DNA of 13,853 nt from an uncultured Clostridia bacterium (GTDB taxonomy: Bacteria > Bacillota > Clostridia > Oscillospirales > CAG-272): contig CALGCW010000195.1 in assembly GCA_937884385.1 (NCBI GenBank), positions 1-13,853 on the forward strand, read 5' to 3'. Shown in pieces: positions 1 to 6,787 of the stretch (position 1 is its first letter; each line of letters opens with the position of its first letter). The notes under the pieces were generated by a model, which saw only the letters and a program-made list of their open reading frames with translations, did no database searches and was not told the DNA's origin. The position numbers were made by a program, and so were the translations under genes.

Positions 1-266
1 GGATTACGCTGGTAATGGATTGGAGATGCAGGGCAAGCCAAATTATAAATTTCATCAAACTGCCCCCAGAATGGCTGAGTAACGTCATGCATCAAAAAGG
101 TAAAGCGTGGGTTGTCCAATAAATCATAAATATTTGATTTTGAACCAGTAAAGAGGTTATCTATAACCGTAACCTCACAGCCTTGATCAAGCAATCTTTT
201 TGCTAGCTGTGAACCAATAAACCCAGCGCCGCCTGTAATTAGGCACTTTTTTGTCAATCCATTCAT
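1..266 (-). CDS. UDP-glucuronate decarboxylase-like SDR enzyme, N-terminal part (runs off the window)
   Basis: Eighty-eight codons are present, starting with ATG at 264-266 and running off the left edge. The Rossmann fingerprint GGAGFIG lies at about residues 12-18, followed by an acidic strand end (VIDN) that would bind the NAD ribose. NLACPASPIHYQ follows near residue 80; this motif is characteristic of UDP-glucuronate decarboxylase (UDP-xylose synthase) and close dTDP-glucose 4,6-dehydratase relatives of the extended SDR family. These enzymes make nucleotide sugars for surface polysaccharide in the cytoplasm. The catalytic YxxxK would lie outside the window, so exact specificity is unproven. 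There is no Shine-Dalgarno sequence before the ATG, unlike the genes to the right of about 1.2 kb, which fits a Bacteroidota-like source for this end of the contig. Confidence 0.8.
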   Translation of the reverse strand, partial: MNGLTKKCLITGGAGFIGSQLAKRLLDQGCEVTVIDNLFTGSKSNIYDLLDNPRFTFLMHDVTQPFWGQFDEIYNLACPASPIHYQRN

Positions 267-435
267 AAAATATCTTTCTTTAAAACCATAAAATGTGCGA
301 TTTATTGAAATATAATACCAAAAAAACATCCTATAATAAAGACAATTTTATGGTGGTGAAAAGACAAACTAAATGCAACATCCTTTGGTGTTAGATATTG
401 TATTTACTATAACCCATTTGATTGCATTAAATAGA

Positions 436-480
436 AAATAAAAAGAGCTGTTGCAAATCCTATCAATTTAGCAACAGCCC
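436..480 (-). terminator. Rho-independent terminator after the oxidoreductase part
   Basis: An 8-bp perfect stem (447-454 paired with 471-478, GCTGTTGC/GCAACAGC) can extend inward through AAAT/ATTT. On the minus strand it is followed by TCTTTTTATTTT. It sits 34 nt past the stop codon at 514 and is well placed to end that transcript before the decarboxylase gene. Confidence 0.75.
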
Positions 481-513
481 ATTATTTATTTTACAATATT
501 AAGTTTACAAGAA

Positions 514-1938
514 TTACTTAATTGCAACTTCCTTACCAGCTGCTGCAGAACGATAGATACCATCAAGCATCTTCTGTACTGCCAAGCCATCATAGCCAGA
601 AGCATCTAGCTCTGTGCCCTTCAAGCAACCGTCAACCCAGTTCTGAAGCTTACGAGCAAAGATTGTACCCCAGTCATTGTGACCAATGAAGTTAGGCTGT
701 GTGTTAACCATTAGACCATTGTAGTCTGTATAAATCTCAGCTGTGCTCCACTTGCAGCCACCCTTTGTACCAACAGCCTCCCAATCATGGATATCTTCCT
801 TGATGTGAGCAGCAAATGAAGACTCAATCTGTAGGATAGCGCCATTCTCGAAACGAATCTGACCAGCAGCAAAGTCCTCAACTGTGTATGTCTTCCAATC
901 CCAGCCTGGCCATACAGATAGTGTGTCTGACTTCTTGTCGCCCATGTATGTCCATACATTAGCAGAAGCAGCAACTGGTTTTGGGCAGCCCATAAACTCA
1001 TAAGCAGCCTCTAGCATGTGTACGCCAATATCGATTAGAGGACCACCACCCTGAAGCTCCTTCTGACCGAATACACCCCAGTTTGGAATACCACGGCGAC
1101 GTAGTGCCTTTACCTTAACGAAGAAAATATCGCCAAATACGCCATTGTCACGAGCCTGGTTCATTGCGAAAGAAACATCGCGATAACGCTGCTGGAAGCC
1201 AACAGATAGCTTTACCTTTGCCTTCTCTGCTGCCTCTTTAAGTCTCTGCATAACCATCTTATCATTTCTGAGGTCAACGCCGTTTTCAGCTTGGAACTTT
1301 CTTACCATCCAGTCAATAATCCTCTGGTCGAAGTCGTCACCGCCGAGCATCGTATCGCCGTTTGTGGCAAGAACCTCAAATACACCGTCGGAGATCTCAA
1401 GAAGAGATACGTCAAATGTACCGCCGCCAAGGTCGAATACCATTACCTTCTGATCGTTTTCCTTGTCAATACCGTATGCAAGAGCCGCAGCCGTGGGCTC
1501 GTTGATGATTCTCTTTACTTCAAGTCCCGCGATCTTACCTGCATCCTTCGTTGCCTGACGCTGTGCGTCTGAGAAGTATGCGGGAACAGTAATAACCGCC
1601 TCTGTCACAGAAGTGCCGAGATATGCCTCTGCATCAGCTTTAAGCTTCTGAAGAATCATAGCGGAGATCTCTTGGGGAGTATATGCCTTACCGTCGATAT
1701 TTACCTTATGGTCGCTGCCCATATGGCGCTTGATACTCATAACCGTCTTGTCGGGATTCGTGATAGCCTGGCGCTTTGCTACCTGACCAACGATTCTCTC
1801 GCCCGTCTTTGTGAATGCAACTACGGAAGGTGTCGTTCTCGCACCTTCAGGATTGGGGATTACAACGGGCTCGCCACCCTCAAACACTGCCACGCAGGAG
1901 TTAGTTGTACCTAAATCAATACCAATAATTTTTCCCAT
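514..1938 (-). CDS. dnaK: Chimeric frame: DnaK ATPase-domain N-terminus joined to Gfo/Idh/MocA oxidoreductase C-terminus
   Basis: Residues 1 to about 240 are a typical Hsp70 nucleotide-binding domain: IDLGTTNS (7-14), VITVPAYFSD (115-124), NEPTAAALAYG (146-156) and the phosphate-2 loop FDLGGGTFD (168-176). The Gram-negative insert after about residue 75 is absent, as in Bacillota DnaK. From about residue 246 the frame becomes the C-terminal half of a Gfo/Idh/MocA dehydrogenase, with GGGPLIDIGVHMLEAAYE (297-314) and the usual beta-sheet substrate domain. It has no oxidoreductase Rossmann domain and no Hsp70 substrate-binding domain; normal DnaK is about 610 residues. The start is clear: ATG at 1938 with GGAGG 7-12 nt upstream, 45 nt after grpE. 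The DnaK part is the real third gene of the hrcA operon. The whole product is very probably an artefact of joining two genomes. I am sure of both families, and moderately sure that the fusion is not biological. Confidence 0.85.
   Translation of the reverse strand: MGKIIGIDLGTTNSCVAVFEGGEPVVIPNPEGARTTPSVVAFTKTGERIVGQVAKRQAITNPDKTVMSIKRHMGSDHKVNIDGKAYTPQEISAMILQKLKADAEAYLGTSVTEAVITVPAYFSDAQRQATKDAGKIAGLEVKRIINEPTAAALAYGIDKENDQKVMVFDLGGGTFDVSLLEISDGVFEVLATNGDTMLGGDDFDQRIIDWMVRKFQAENGVDLRNDKMVMQRLKEAAEKAKVKLSVGFQQRYRDVSFAMNQARDNGVFGDIFFVKVKALRRRGIPNWGVFGQKELQGGGPLIDIGVHMLEAAYEFMGCPKPVAASANVWTYMGDKKSDTLSVWPGWDWKTYTVEDFAAGQIRFENGAILQIESSFAAHIKEDIHDWEAVGTKGGCKWSTAEIYTDYNGLMVNTQPNFIGHNDWGTIFARKLQNWVDGCLKGTELDASGYDGLAVQKMLDGIYRSAAAGKEVAIK
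1198..1236 (-). other. Junction between DnaK and oxidoreductase sequence (suspected assembly join)
   Basis: The family identity changes within residues 235-247 (EAAEKAKVKLSVG). This segment is plausible in both families: DnaK has LKEAAEKAK here, and Gfo/Idh/MocA proteins often have a helix of the EAAEKAG type followed by KLxVGFQ. A short nucleotide stretch shared by two organisms would let an assembler cross over in frame. Right of the join, leucine is mostly CTT/CTC; left of it CTA appears repeatedly. Confidence 0.7.
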
Positions 1939-1983
1939 AATAATTTTTCCTCCAAATATAATTAAAAATAAAATTTTACAAAA

Positions 1984-2538
1984 TCAGTTCGCAACCTTTA
2001 CCATTGCGTATCTTATGACCTTATCACCGCAGATATATCCTTTTTGAAGAACCTCAACTACCTCGTTTTCGCCGTAGCCATCGTCCTCGACGTGCATTAC
2101 TGCGTAATGAACGTTGGGGTCAAAGGTCTTACCGAGAGCATCGATTTCCTTAACGCCCATCTTTGCAAAATTCTCGTTAAAGCTCTTTAGAATGAGATTC
2201 ACACCCTCAATAATCTTATCTGCTTCGGTGAACGCCGTTGCTCTCTCCATATTATCAAGAATGGGGAGAATGTTTTTAAGCGTATCACTCTTCGCATCGG
2301 AATAGATAGCTTCTCTTTCCTTCGCACTTCTGCGACGGAAGTTCTCATATTCTGCATAGAGCCTTAAATATTTATCGTTTAGCTCTGATACTTCCCTATC
2401 CTTTGCTTCAAGCGCCTCCTTGAGCTGTGCTATCTCCGCATCGGTCTTTTTCACTTTTTTCTTGTCCTTTTTAGAAACGTTTTCTTCAGCAGAAGCCTCT
2501 TCATTTACCGCTTCCGTGTTTTTGATCTCTTCCTGCAC
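1984..2538 (-). CDS. grpE: GrpE nucleotide exchange factor
   Basis: This 184-residue protein releases ADP from DnaK in the cytoplasm and so drives the chaperone cycle. The N-terminus is acidic then lysine-rich (about 1-32), followed by a long coiled coil (about 33-75) containing the family segment YLRLYAEYENFRRRSAKE. The C-terminal beta domain carries the signature GKTFDPNVHYAVM and ends with the typical VLQKGYICGDKVIRYAMVKVAN run. Length is normal for the family. The start is GTG at 2536-2538, chosen because GGAGG lies 8 nt upstream; no ATG fits. It overlaps the 3' end of hrcA by 38 nt and precedes dnaK by 45 nt, so translation is probably coupled to hrcA. Confidence 0.95.
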   Translation of the reverse strand: MQEEIKNTEAVNEEASAEENVSKKDKKKVKKTDAEIAQLKEALEAKDREVSELNDKYLRLYAEYENFRRRSAKEREAIYSDAKSDTLKNILPILDNMERATAFTEADKIIEGVNLILKSFNENFAKMGVKEIDALGKTFDPNVHYAVMHVEDDGYGENEVVEVLQKGYICGDKVIRYAMVKVAN

Positions 2539-3607
2539 TTGCTTCTCCTCCGTTATTTCCTATTAATCTTCTATCCTCGATAAGGTCGGAAATGTTCTCG
2601 CCGAGCTCCTCAAGAGTCGCAAGAACTCTTGCATAATCCATTCTTCTCGGACCTACGACACCGATAGCGCCCACCGTTCTTCCGTCCTTTTTGATATGCT
2701 TGAATACTATTGCCGAGTCACTCATGACCTTAACGCTGCTCTCAGAGCCGATAAGAACACTAACCTCGCCCGTTCCCTCTCCCGACATAAGATCGAGAAT
2801 GGGATCCTTCTCTTCGAAGGTATTCATTATCTCACCGAATTTCGCAACGTCCGAATACTCGGGGTATTGCAAAAGGTGATTAAGACCGCTGTAATGAAGC
2901 TCACCGCCGTCAAGCTCGCTCATAGTATCGTATATCGCCTTAACAGTAGCATTTACAAGGGGAGCTTCATCCCCCATCGACCTTTCAAGATTCATCACTG
3001 ACGTCAGCGTTATCTCGTCGGCGCAAAGTCCGGTAAGGTAAGTGTTCAGTGCCACCGCAAGTCTCTCAAGCGAAAGCTCGTCGACCTCAAAATCGACCTT
3101 GACCTTTTTGGTCTTGATATTACCCGTTGAAAGTATCATTACGATAGCAAACTGACGGGCATCAATTCCGACTATTTCATATTTAAGAACCTTAACCGAG
3201 GCCTGCCGCGGCTTTACCGCAATGCCCGTATAATTTGTGATGCTCGATGCGACCTTTGAAGCGACCTCAAGGATCTTGTCAAGCTCACCCATCTTAACGC
3301 GAAGCAAGCTCTGTATCTCCTCGATCTCCTTGTTGGTCATCGCGTAATGAGCAAGAAGCGAGTCGACGTAAAATCTGTAGCCAAGCTCACTCGGAACTCT
3401 TCCCGCGGAGGTGTGGGGCTGTTCAAGATAACCCATCTCCTCAAGCTCTGCCATCTCGTTTCTGATCGTTGCGGAGCTACACGAAAGAAGATTGCTCTGC
3501 ACGAGGTATTTCGAGCCAACCGGCTCGCCTGCGGCAATGTGCGCTTCAACGATGGCTTTAAGTATTAATTTTTTTCTTTCACTCAATTCTCCGCCCAAGG
3601 CGCTCAT
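2501..3607 (-). CDS. hrcA: HrcA heat-shock repressor
   Basis: HrcA binds the CIRCE operator and represses class I heat-shock genes; in the family its activity depends on GroEL. The 368-residue protein begins with a winged-helix domain (about 1-75), including the family motif AGEPVGSKYL and the recognition region CSSATIRNEMAELEEMGYLEQPHTSAGRVPS. The HrcA C-terminal dimerisation/inserted domain follows, ending in IGVVGPRRMDYARVLATLEELGENIS. About 20 extra residues at the C-terminus (rich in Gly, Lys, Asn) lie where the gene overlaps grpE, which explains the somewhat greater length than the usual ~345. The ATG at 3605-3607 has a modest AGGA site upstream. It is the first gene of hrcA-grpE-dnaK and is autoregulated through the CIRCE element 25 nt upstream. 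Confidence 0.97.
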   Translation of the reverse strand: MSALGGELSERKKLILKAIVEAHIAAGEPVGSKYLVQSNLLSCSSATIRNEMAELEEMGYLEQPHTSAGRVPSELGYRFYVDSLLAHYAMTNKEIEEIQSLLRVKMGELDKILEVASKVASSITNYTGIAVKPRQASVKVLKYEIVGIDARQFAIVMILSTGNIKTKKVKVDFEVDELSLERLAVALNTYLTGLCADEITLTSVMNLERSMGDEAPLVNATVKAIYDTMSELDGGELHYSGLNHLLQYPEYSDVAKFGEIMNTFEEKDPILDLMSGEGTGEVSVLIGSESSVKVMSDSAIVFKHIKKDGRTVGAIGVVGPRRMDYARVLATLEELGENISDLIEDRRLIGNNGGEASAGRDQKHGSGK

Positions 3608-3632
3608 TTTTCCGTCCTCGCTTTCTTATTTT

Positions 3633-3659
3633 TTAGCACTCTTTGGCTTTGAGTGCTAA
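3633..3659 (-). promoter_or_regulatory. CIRCE operator (HrcA binding site), perfect
   Basis: TTAGCACTC (3633-3641), nine bases, then GAGTGCTAA (3651-3659) match the CIRCE consensus at all 18 positions. The site lies between the hrcA promoter and the hrcA start codon, at about the transcription start, so bound HrcA would block transcription of hrcA-grpE-dnaK. Confidence 0.97.
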
Positions 3660-3670
3660 TTTACGATACT

Positions 3671-3699
3671 AATTTATCACTTTTTAGTCATTTTGTCAA
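3671..3699 (-). promoter_or_regulatory. Sigma-A promoter of the hrcA-grpE-dnaK operon
   Basis: On the minus strand TTGACA (3694-3699) is followed by a 17-nt spacer and TAAATT (3671-3676). The predicted start of transcription falls at the edge of the CIRCE operator, the classical arrangement for HrcA repression. Confidence 0.9.
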
Positions 3700-3737
3700 T
3701 AGTTTTTCAAAAATATTTTTCAATTTTTCTTGATTTT

Positions 3738-3746
3738 TTAGCACTC
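3738..3746. promoter_or_regulatory. Isolated CIRCE half-site
   Basis: TTAGCACTC matches the left CIRCE arm exactly. The partner arm, expected at 3756-3764 after nine bases, is AAAATTTAA and agrees with GAGTGCTAA at only four of nine positions. The half-site lies about 40 nt upstream of the hrcA -35 box and about 85 nt upstream of the divergent membrane-protein promoter. It could be a degenerate second operator or an auxiliary HrcA contact; function is not shown. Confidence 0.4.
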
Positions 3747-3829
3747 ACAACCTCCAAAATTTAATTTTGCACAAAATTTCACATTCTAATCACATTTTAT
3801 TATTATTTTTGAAATATTTTTCTATTTTA

Positions 3830-3858
3830 TTGACTTTTTTTAAAATATATGATAAAAT
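3830..3858 (+). promoter_or_regulatory. Sigma-A promoter of the YwaF-family gene
   Basis: TTGACT (3830-3835), a 17-nt spacer and TAAAAT (3853-3858) leave a short leader of about 35 nt before the ATG at 3899, with GGAGG in between. Confidence 0.8.
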
Positions 3859-3898
3859 GACTACATGTGAAATGAAATACATCCATCGGAGGTTGATT

Positions 3899-4702
3899 AT
3901 GACTTGGGGTACGTTTTCCACCGCGCACATAATTTCACTCGTCGCGGCAGTTCTTATTAACGTTGGCTTATACATAGCGCTGACAAACTTCTCCCGCAAA
4001 AAACAGATAATAGTGCTTTTCATCCTTTCCTTTGCGGGAATTGCGGCAATTATATACAATCTTATCACTTGGGGCAGCCCTTGGGAGTATCTTCCCTTGC
4101 ATCTTTGCTCACTTAACGCGCTTCTTCTTCCATATGCCGTTCTCACAAGACAGAAATGGTGTTGTAATCTGCTTCTTCTCTGGTCTCTCGGCTCTTACGT
4201 TGCGCTTATACTGAATAACAATATGGCAGATGCAATTATTTTCAGTATGCCCTTTAACTTCTATTACTTCCCCCACGTTCTTGAGGCAGGAATCCCAATC
4301 ATTCTCTTCGCGCTCGGACTTGTCAAGAGAGATCATAAATGCATCAAATCCACACTTATCATTACCTTTTCCGTATATACGGTCATCCACCTTATCAATG
4401 TCGCTATCAACAGCGGAATGATAGGTCCCGGCAACGTGCAGGTCAACTATATGTTCTCCGTGACTCCCAATAACCCCGTGCTCAATCTCTTCTGGTCCAT
4501 CATTCCCTATGAGTATTGGTATATGTTCCTTGCGATCCCCGTGATCGTCATCTACCTTGCTTGGTGGTATCTTCCCGAGCTTCTCGAAGCTTATAAGGCA
4601 GGCAAGGGGCTTCGCGCAAAGAAACGTGCGATCAATGAATACTATGACGAATATAAAGAGGAATATATCGAAGAGATCATCGATAAAAAATACGATAAAT
4701 AA
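3899..4702 (+). CDS. YwaF/TIGR02206-family integral membrane protein
   Basis: This predicted protein has 267 residues and about six to seven transmembrane helices (first around 9-28, last around 205-225), with a charged cytoplasmic tail rich in Lys, Glu and Tyr (about 226-267). The segment LPLHLCSLNALLLP (65-78) after the second helix, with a conserved His and Cys, is the hallmark of the YwaF/TIGR02206 family, which is also related to eukaryotic TMEM164. The family's function in bacteria is not established, so none is assigned. The frame is open from 3767, but ATG 3899 is chosen because GGAGG (3888-3892) lies six nt before it and the promoter at 3830-3858 would exclude the earlier start. It is monocistronic, divergent from hrcA, and followed by its own terminator. 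Confidence 0.85.
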   Translation: MTWGTFSTAHIISLVAAVLINVGLYIALTNFSRKKQIIVLFILSFAGIAAIIYNLITWGSPWEYLPLHLCSLNALLLPYAVLTRQKWCCNLLLLWSLGSYVALILNNNMADAIIFSMPFNFYYFPHVLEAGIPIILFALGLVKRDHKCIKSTLIITFSVYTVIHLINVAINSGMIGPGNVQVNYMFSVTPNNPVLNLFWSIIPYEYWYMFLAIPVIVIYLAWWYLPELLEAYKAGKGLRAKKRAINEYYDEYKEEYIEEIIDKKYDK

Positions 4703-4709
4703 AAAGATT

Positions 4710-4740
4710 ACCGCGGTTGCAAGGCATCCGCGGTTTTATT
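4710..4740 (+). terminator. Terminator of the YwaF-family gene
   Basis: A 7-bp stem ACCGCGG/CCGCGGT (4710-4716 with 4728-4734) is followed by TTTATTTG. It begins eight nt after the stop codon. Confidence 0.8.
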
Positions 4741-4772
4741 TGTCCCCCTTTTTGTTTTATTGCAGTAATAAA

Positions 4773-4812
4773 CAAAGAAGGAACCTTTGATAAACAAAAG
4801 TTCCTTCTTTTT
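4773..4812 (-). terminator. Terminator of tRNA-Val, long hairpin
   Basis: The stem is AAGAAGGAAC-CTTTG paired with CAAAAG-TTCCTTCTT around an ATAAA loop, next to the CCA end of the tRNA. Minus-strand readout ends in TTCTTTGTTTATT. The inner part (GAACCTTTGATAAACAAAAG) is nearly identical to the hairpin after the second tRNA at 8228-8268. T-runs on both sides could also stop plus-strand transcription. Confidence 0.8.
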
Positions 4813-4889
4813 TGGTGGAGACAGCAGAACTCGAATCTGCGACCCCTTGCATGTCAAGCAAGTACTCTAACCAACTGAGCTATGCCTCC
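4813..4889 (-). tRNA. tRNA-Val (anticodon GAC)
   Basis: A complete 77-nt cloverleaf with encoded CCA. The acceptor stem GGAGGCA/TGTCTCC has one G-U pair. The D arm is GCTCAGTTGGTTAGAGT, the anticodon stem CTTGC/GCAAG with loop TTGACAT gives GAC at positions 34-36, and the T arm is GCAGA-TTCGAGT-TCTGC. It decodes GUC/GUU valine codons. Confidence 0.95.
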
Positions 4890-4899
4890 GTACTTTGCT

Positions 4900-4928
4900 A
4901 TTATAACCGATTTACTTTGATTTGTCAA
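4900..4928 (-). promoter_or_regulatory. Consensus sigma-A promoter of tRNA-Val
   Basis: The minus strand carries TTGACA (4923-4928), a 17-nt spacer and TATAAT (4900-4905), a full consensus match, starting 11 nt upstream of the mature tRNA 5' end. This is typical of a strongly expressed stable RNA. Confidence 0.93.
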
Positions 4929-4942
4929 TAGAAAAAATAAAA

Positions 4943-4971
4943 TTGACAAATAAAGAAATATATGATAGGAT
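4943..4971 (+). promoter_or_regulatory. Probable promoter of the small lipoprotein gene
   Basis: TTGACA (4943-4948), a 17-nt spacer and TAGGAT (4966-4971; four of six match TATAAT) lie about 48 nt before the lipoprotein ATG. It is divergent from the tRNA-Val promoter. Confidence 0.6.
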
Positions 4972-5018
4972 AATATATGACGTTTGGTCAAAAACTATTT
5001 GCGGAGAGTATAATATTT

Positions 5019-5357
5019 ATGAAGGCTTTGAAATTTTTATTTATTCTTGCGGTGGTGGCTTCCCTGCTCGTCTCCTGCACGCCGACAACGGAGGAAAATA
5101 TGAATACAATAAAAATGACAGCAAAGATAAACAGCATCACCGACAGATTAGAGGTCGAGGTAATCGAGGGCGAATATGGCGCCTCGGGCATTTATTGGGT
5201 GCTTTTCAATACCAACACCGTTTTTCTTGACAAAAACGGAAATAAAACTACGGTTTTCTCTTTGAAAGAAGGTGAAACTGTGGAGATCAGCTACGGCGGT
5301 CAGGTAATGATGAGCTATCCTCCTCAGATCGTAGCATTGACTGTACAAGTTAAATAA
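5019..5357 (+). CDS. Small DUF3221/YobA-like lipoprotein
   Basis: This 112-residue protein has a lysine-bearing N-terminus, a hydrophobic stretch (6-16) and the lipobox LVSC with Cys20 as the predicted lipidation site, so it should be anchored on the outer face of the membrane. The mature part is a small beta-rich domain; its end, GETVEISYGGQVMMSYPPQIVA, resembles the YobA/DUF3221 family, where a 'G-x-V-x-x-SYP-x-Q' run is conserved. No catalytic function is known for that family. The frame extends upstream to 4977, but ATG 5019 gives a proper signal peptide and has GGAGA (5003-5007) 11 nt upstream. It is monocistronic, with its own promoter and a shared bidirectional terminator. The lipoprotein call is firm; the family call is moderate. 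Confidence 0.8.
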   Translation: MKALKFLFILAVVASLLVSCTPTTEENMNTIKMTAKINSITDRLEVEVIEGEYGASGIYWVLFNTNTVFLDKNGNKTTVFSLKEGETVEISYGGQVMMSYPPQIVALTVQVK

Positions 5358-5367
5358 AACAAAAATC

Positions 5368-5398
5368 CCGAACGATACTGATATCGTTCGGTTTTTTT
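5368..5398 (+). terminator. Bidirectional terminator between convergent genes
   Basis: A perfect 10-bp stem CCGAACGATA/TATCGTTCGG with loop CTGA is followed by seven T on the plus strand. The minus strand also runs into a T-rich tract (GATTTTTGTTTT), so it can serve both the lipoprotein gene and the VanZ-like gene, whose stop codon overlaps the T run. Confidence 0.9.
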
Positions 5399-5975
5399 AT
5401 CCGGGAAAATTAATGATAGAATTAATTATAGCGAAAATATCCACCGGTAAAACGGTTGCGATCAAACACACCGCCAACGCGTTTATAGTCCTGTTTTGAA
5501 ACCTTGTAGCCAGCACCTTATACAGCCATACACCGAGCAGCGCTCCCAGCACGTTTAGGATAACGTCAGAGATATCAAAACCGCCCCATCCCGAAAAAAG
5601 CTGGAATATTTCGACCGCCAAGCTGAATGCGGTAGCAAATACCGCAATTCGTTTAGTGCTCGTACTGTAGCAAAGAAGCACCCCCATCGGTGCAAAGCAA
5701 AGCACGTTAAAAATAGTTGCAATGATCTCAAGAAAATTCTTTTGAATAAATACCGCCTCAAACGTCTTTTGAAAAGGTACCGCCTTGTACATAAGACGCT
5801 CAAGTATAGTCTGCGACCTGTTTTCTTCAACAAACAATCCCTCGTTATAGTTGCATTTAAACACTATAACCCAAATAAGCATAATAATGTAGAGAGCAAA
5901 TAAAACGGATATCATCTTTTTATTCAATTCTTTGTCGTTTTTGATCTTTTCAAGATCAAGCATCATCCGTTTCAC
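5397..5975 (-). CDS. VanZ-like membrane protein
   Basis: The 192-residue protein has a charged N-terminus (about 1-20) and about five transmembrane helices. The VanZ-like core is visible: VPFQKTF after the first loop, then NVLCFAPMGVLL, AVEIFQLFSGWGGFDISDVILNVLGALLGVWLYK, where the E-x-x-Q...D-x-x-D-x-x-x-N pattern is typical of the family. VanZ contributes to teicoplanin resistance in enterococcal vanA clusters, but most family members are housekeeping or uncharacterised, and there is no van cluster here. The GTG at 5973-5975 is the longest start; ATG at 5964-5966 with AGGTG upstream is an equally good alternative. It follows the PP2C-like gene by 14 nt and is the last gene of that operon. 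Confidence 0.85.
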   Translation of the reverse strand: MKRMMLDLEKIKNDKELNKKMISVLFALYIIMLIWVIVFKCNYNEGLFVEENRSQTILERLMYKAVPFQKTFEAVFIQKNFLEIIATIFNVLCFAPMGVLLCYSTSTKRIAVFATAFSLAVEIFQLFSGWGGFDISDVILNVLGALLGVWLYKVLATRFQNRTINALAVCLIATVLPVDIFAIINSIINFPG

Positions 5976-5989
5976 CTACCCTTTCCAGT

Positions 5990-6787
5990 TTATTCGATCG
6001 TAAATACTACCGCGCTTGCATCGTCGCTGATCTTAAATCTCGGATCTGCGTTAAGGCTTGCATCCGCGTTTTCTTTTGCCCTTAACAAAGCATAAATTTT
6101 TTCCAAGTCCGCATCCTCTGCGGTAAGCTCCTTGGCATATCCGTCAAAACCGTCGCTGTGAAGCACCACTCTATCGATATCACGAACGTCAAAGCTCATA
6201 ATTTCCCCTTCATCAACGTCGCTCATACCGAAAGCAAGTATCCTGTACCCGTCCGATTTATTCATCCTTCTCCTGTTGTCTATCAGCATCCGCTTTATCT
6301 CCGGAAGCTTCATAACGTCGCAAATATCCGCGCCGCTTTCCTTTCTGATCTGCTTTGCTCTTTCGATAACCATTCCGTCAAAATACGGAACGTCGCTACA
6401 GGTAACGGTTTTTACGCTTTTGTCCTTCAAAACTATCAAAGCAGCCGTGTCGCCAATATTAATAATATGAAGTCTTCCCTCGCACATATACGCAACGAGC
6501 AAGCACGCAGACGGATAGGTATCGGCTGCACCGTCAGTCACTTCTCGCTTGAAAAGCTCAAAAACGTCAGAGAGCGCCGTGCTTATCGCACTTGGAATGC
6601 TCTCGCCTCTGCCGACCCTTTCAAAAAAAGCGTCTGCAAAATCCACCGTAAAGCGCGAGGCATCGTATGCACTCTTCACAAGCGGCGTTGAGCCATCAAG
6701 CACAAGAATGCAATCCCCCGTTGCTCGGACAAGATCAATATTTTGTTTGCCCCCCGCCAAAGAGAGGCTTTGAAGTATCTTAAGCAT
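5990..6787 (-). CDS. PP2C-family (PPM) serine/threonine phosphatase-like protein
   Basis: This predicted cytoplasmic protein has 265 residues and no signal or membrane segment. It shows the PPM landmarks in order: CILVLDGST (26-34, metal-binding Asp31 and Gly32), LLVAYMCEGRLHIINIGDTAALIV (96-119, matching the 'VANVGDSRAYL' strand pair with GD at 112-113), VVLHSDGFDGY (207-217, metal-ligand Asp212) and ISDDASAVVF (253-262, the final 'DNxTxVVV' motif). The acidic ligands expected for two divalent metals are present, so activity is plausible. ATG 6785-6787 overlaps the stop of the TIR gene in ATGCTTAA (8-nt overlap), which implies translational coupling. No Ser/Thr kinase gene lies in the window. 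An SpoIIE-type or a catalytically weak PPM is the alternative reading. Confidence 0.82.
   Translation of the reverse strand: MLKILQSLSLAGGKQNIDLVRATGDCILVLDGSTPLVKSAYDASRFTVDFADAFFERVGRGESIPSAISTALSDVFELFKREVTDGAADTYPSACLLVAYMCEGRLHIINIGDTAALIVLKDKSVKTVTCSDVPYFDGMVIERAKQIRKESGADICDVMKLPEIKRMLIDNRRRMNKSDGYRILAFGMSDVDEGEIMSFDVRDIDRVVLHSDGFDGYAKELTAEDADLEKIYALLRAKENADASLNADPRFKISDDASAVVFTIE

Noticed and set aside
514..1938. A novel natural Hsp70-dehydrogenase fusion enzyme
   Set aside because: Both partners are cut in mid-domain, composition and translation signals switch at the join, and the join lies in a stretch common to both families. A contig artefact explains this more simply.
3767..3898. 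Longer N-terminus for the YwaF-family protein
   Set aside because: It overlaps the promoter at 3830-3858, and ATG 3899 has GGAGG six nt upstream.
5397..5975. Glycopeptide resistance gene vanZ
   Set aside because: Only family-level similarity; no vanHAX, vanRS or vanY genes nearby, so no resistance claim is justified.
6158..6691. 177-codon plus-strand frame opposite the PP2C-like gene
   Set aside because: It lies wholly antisense to a gene with clear motifs, has no ribosome binding site and shows no domain.
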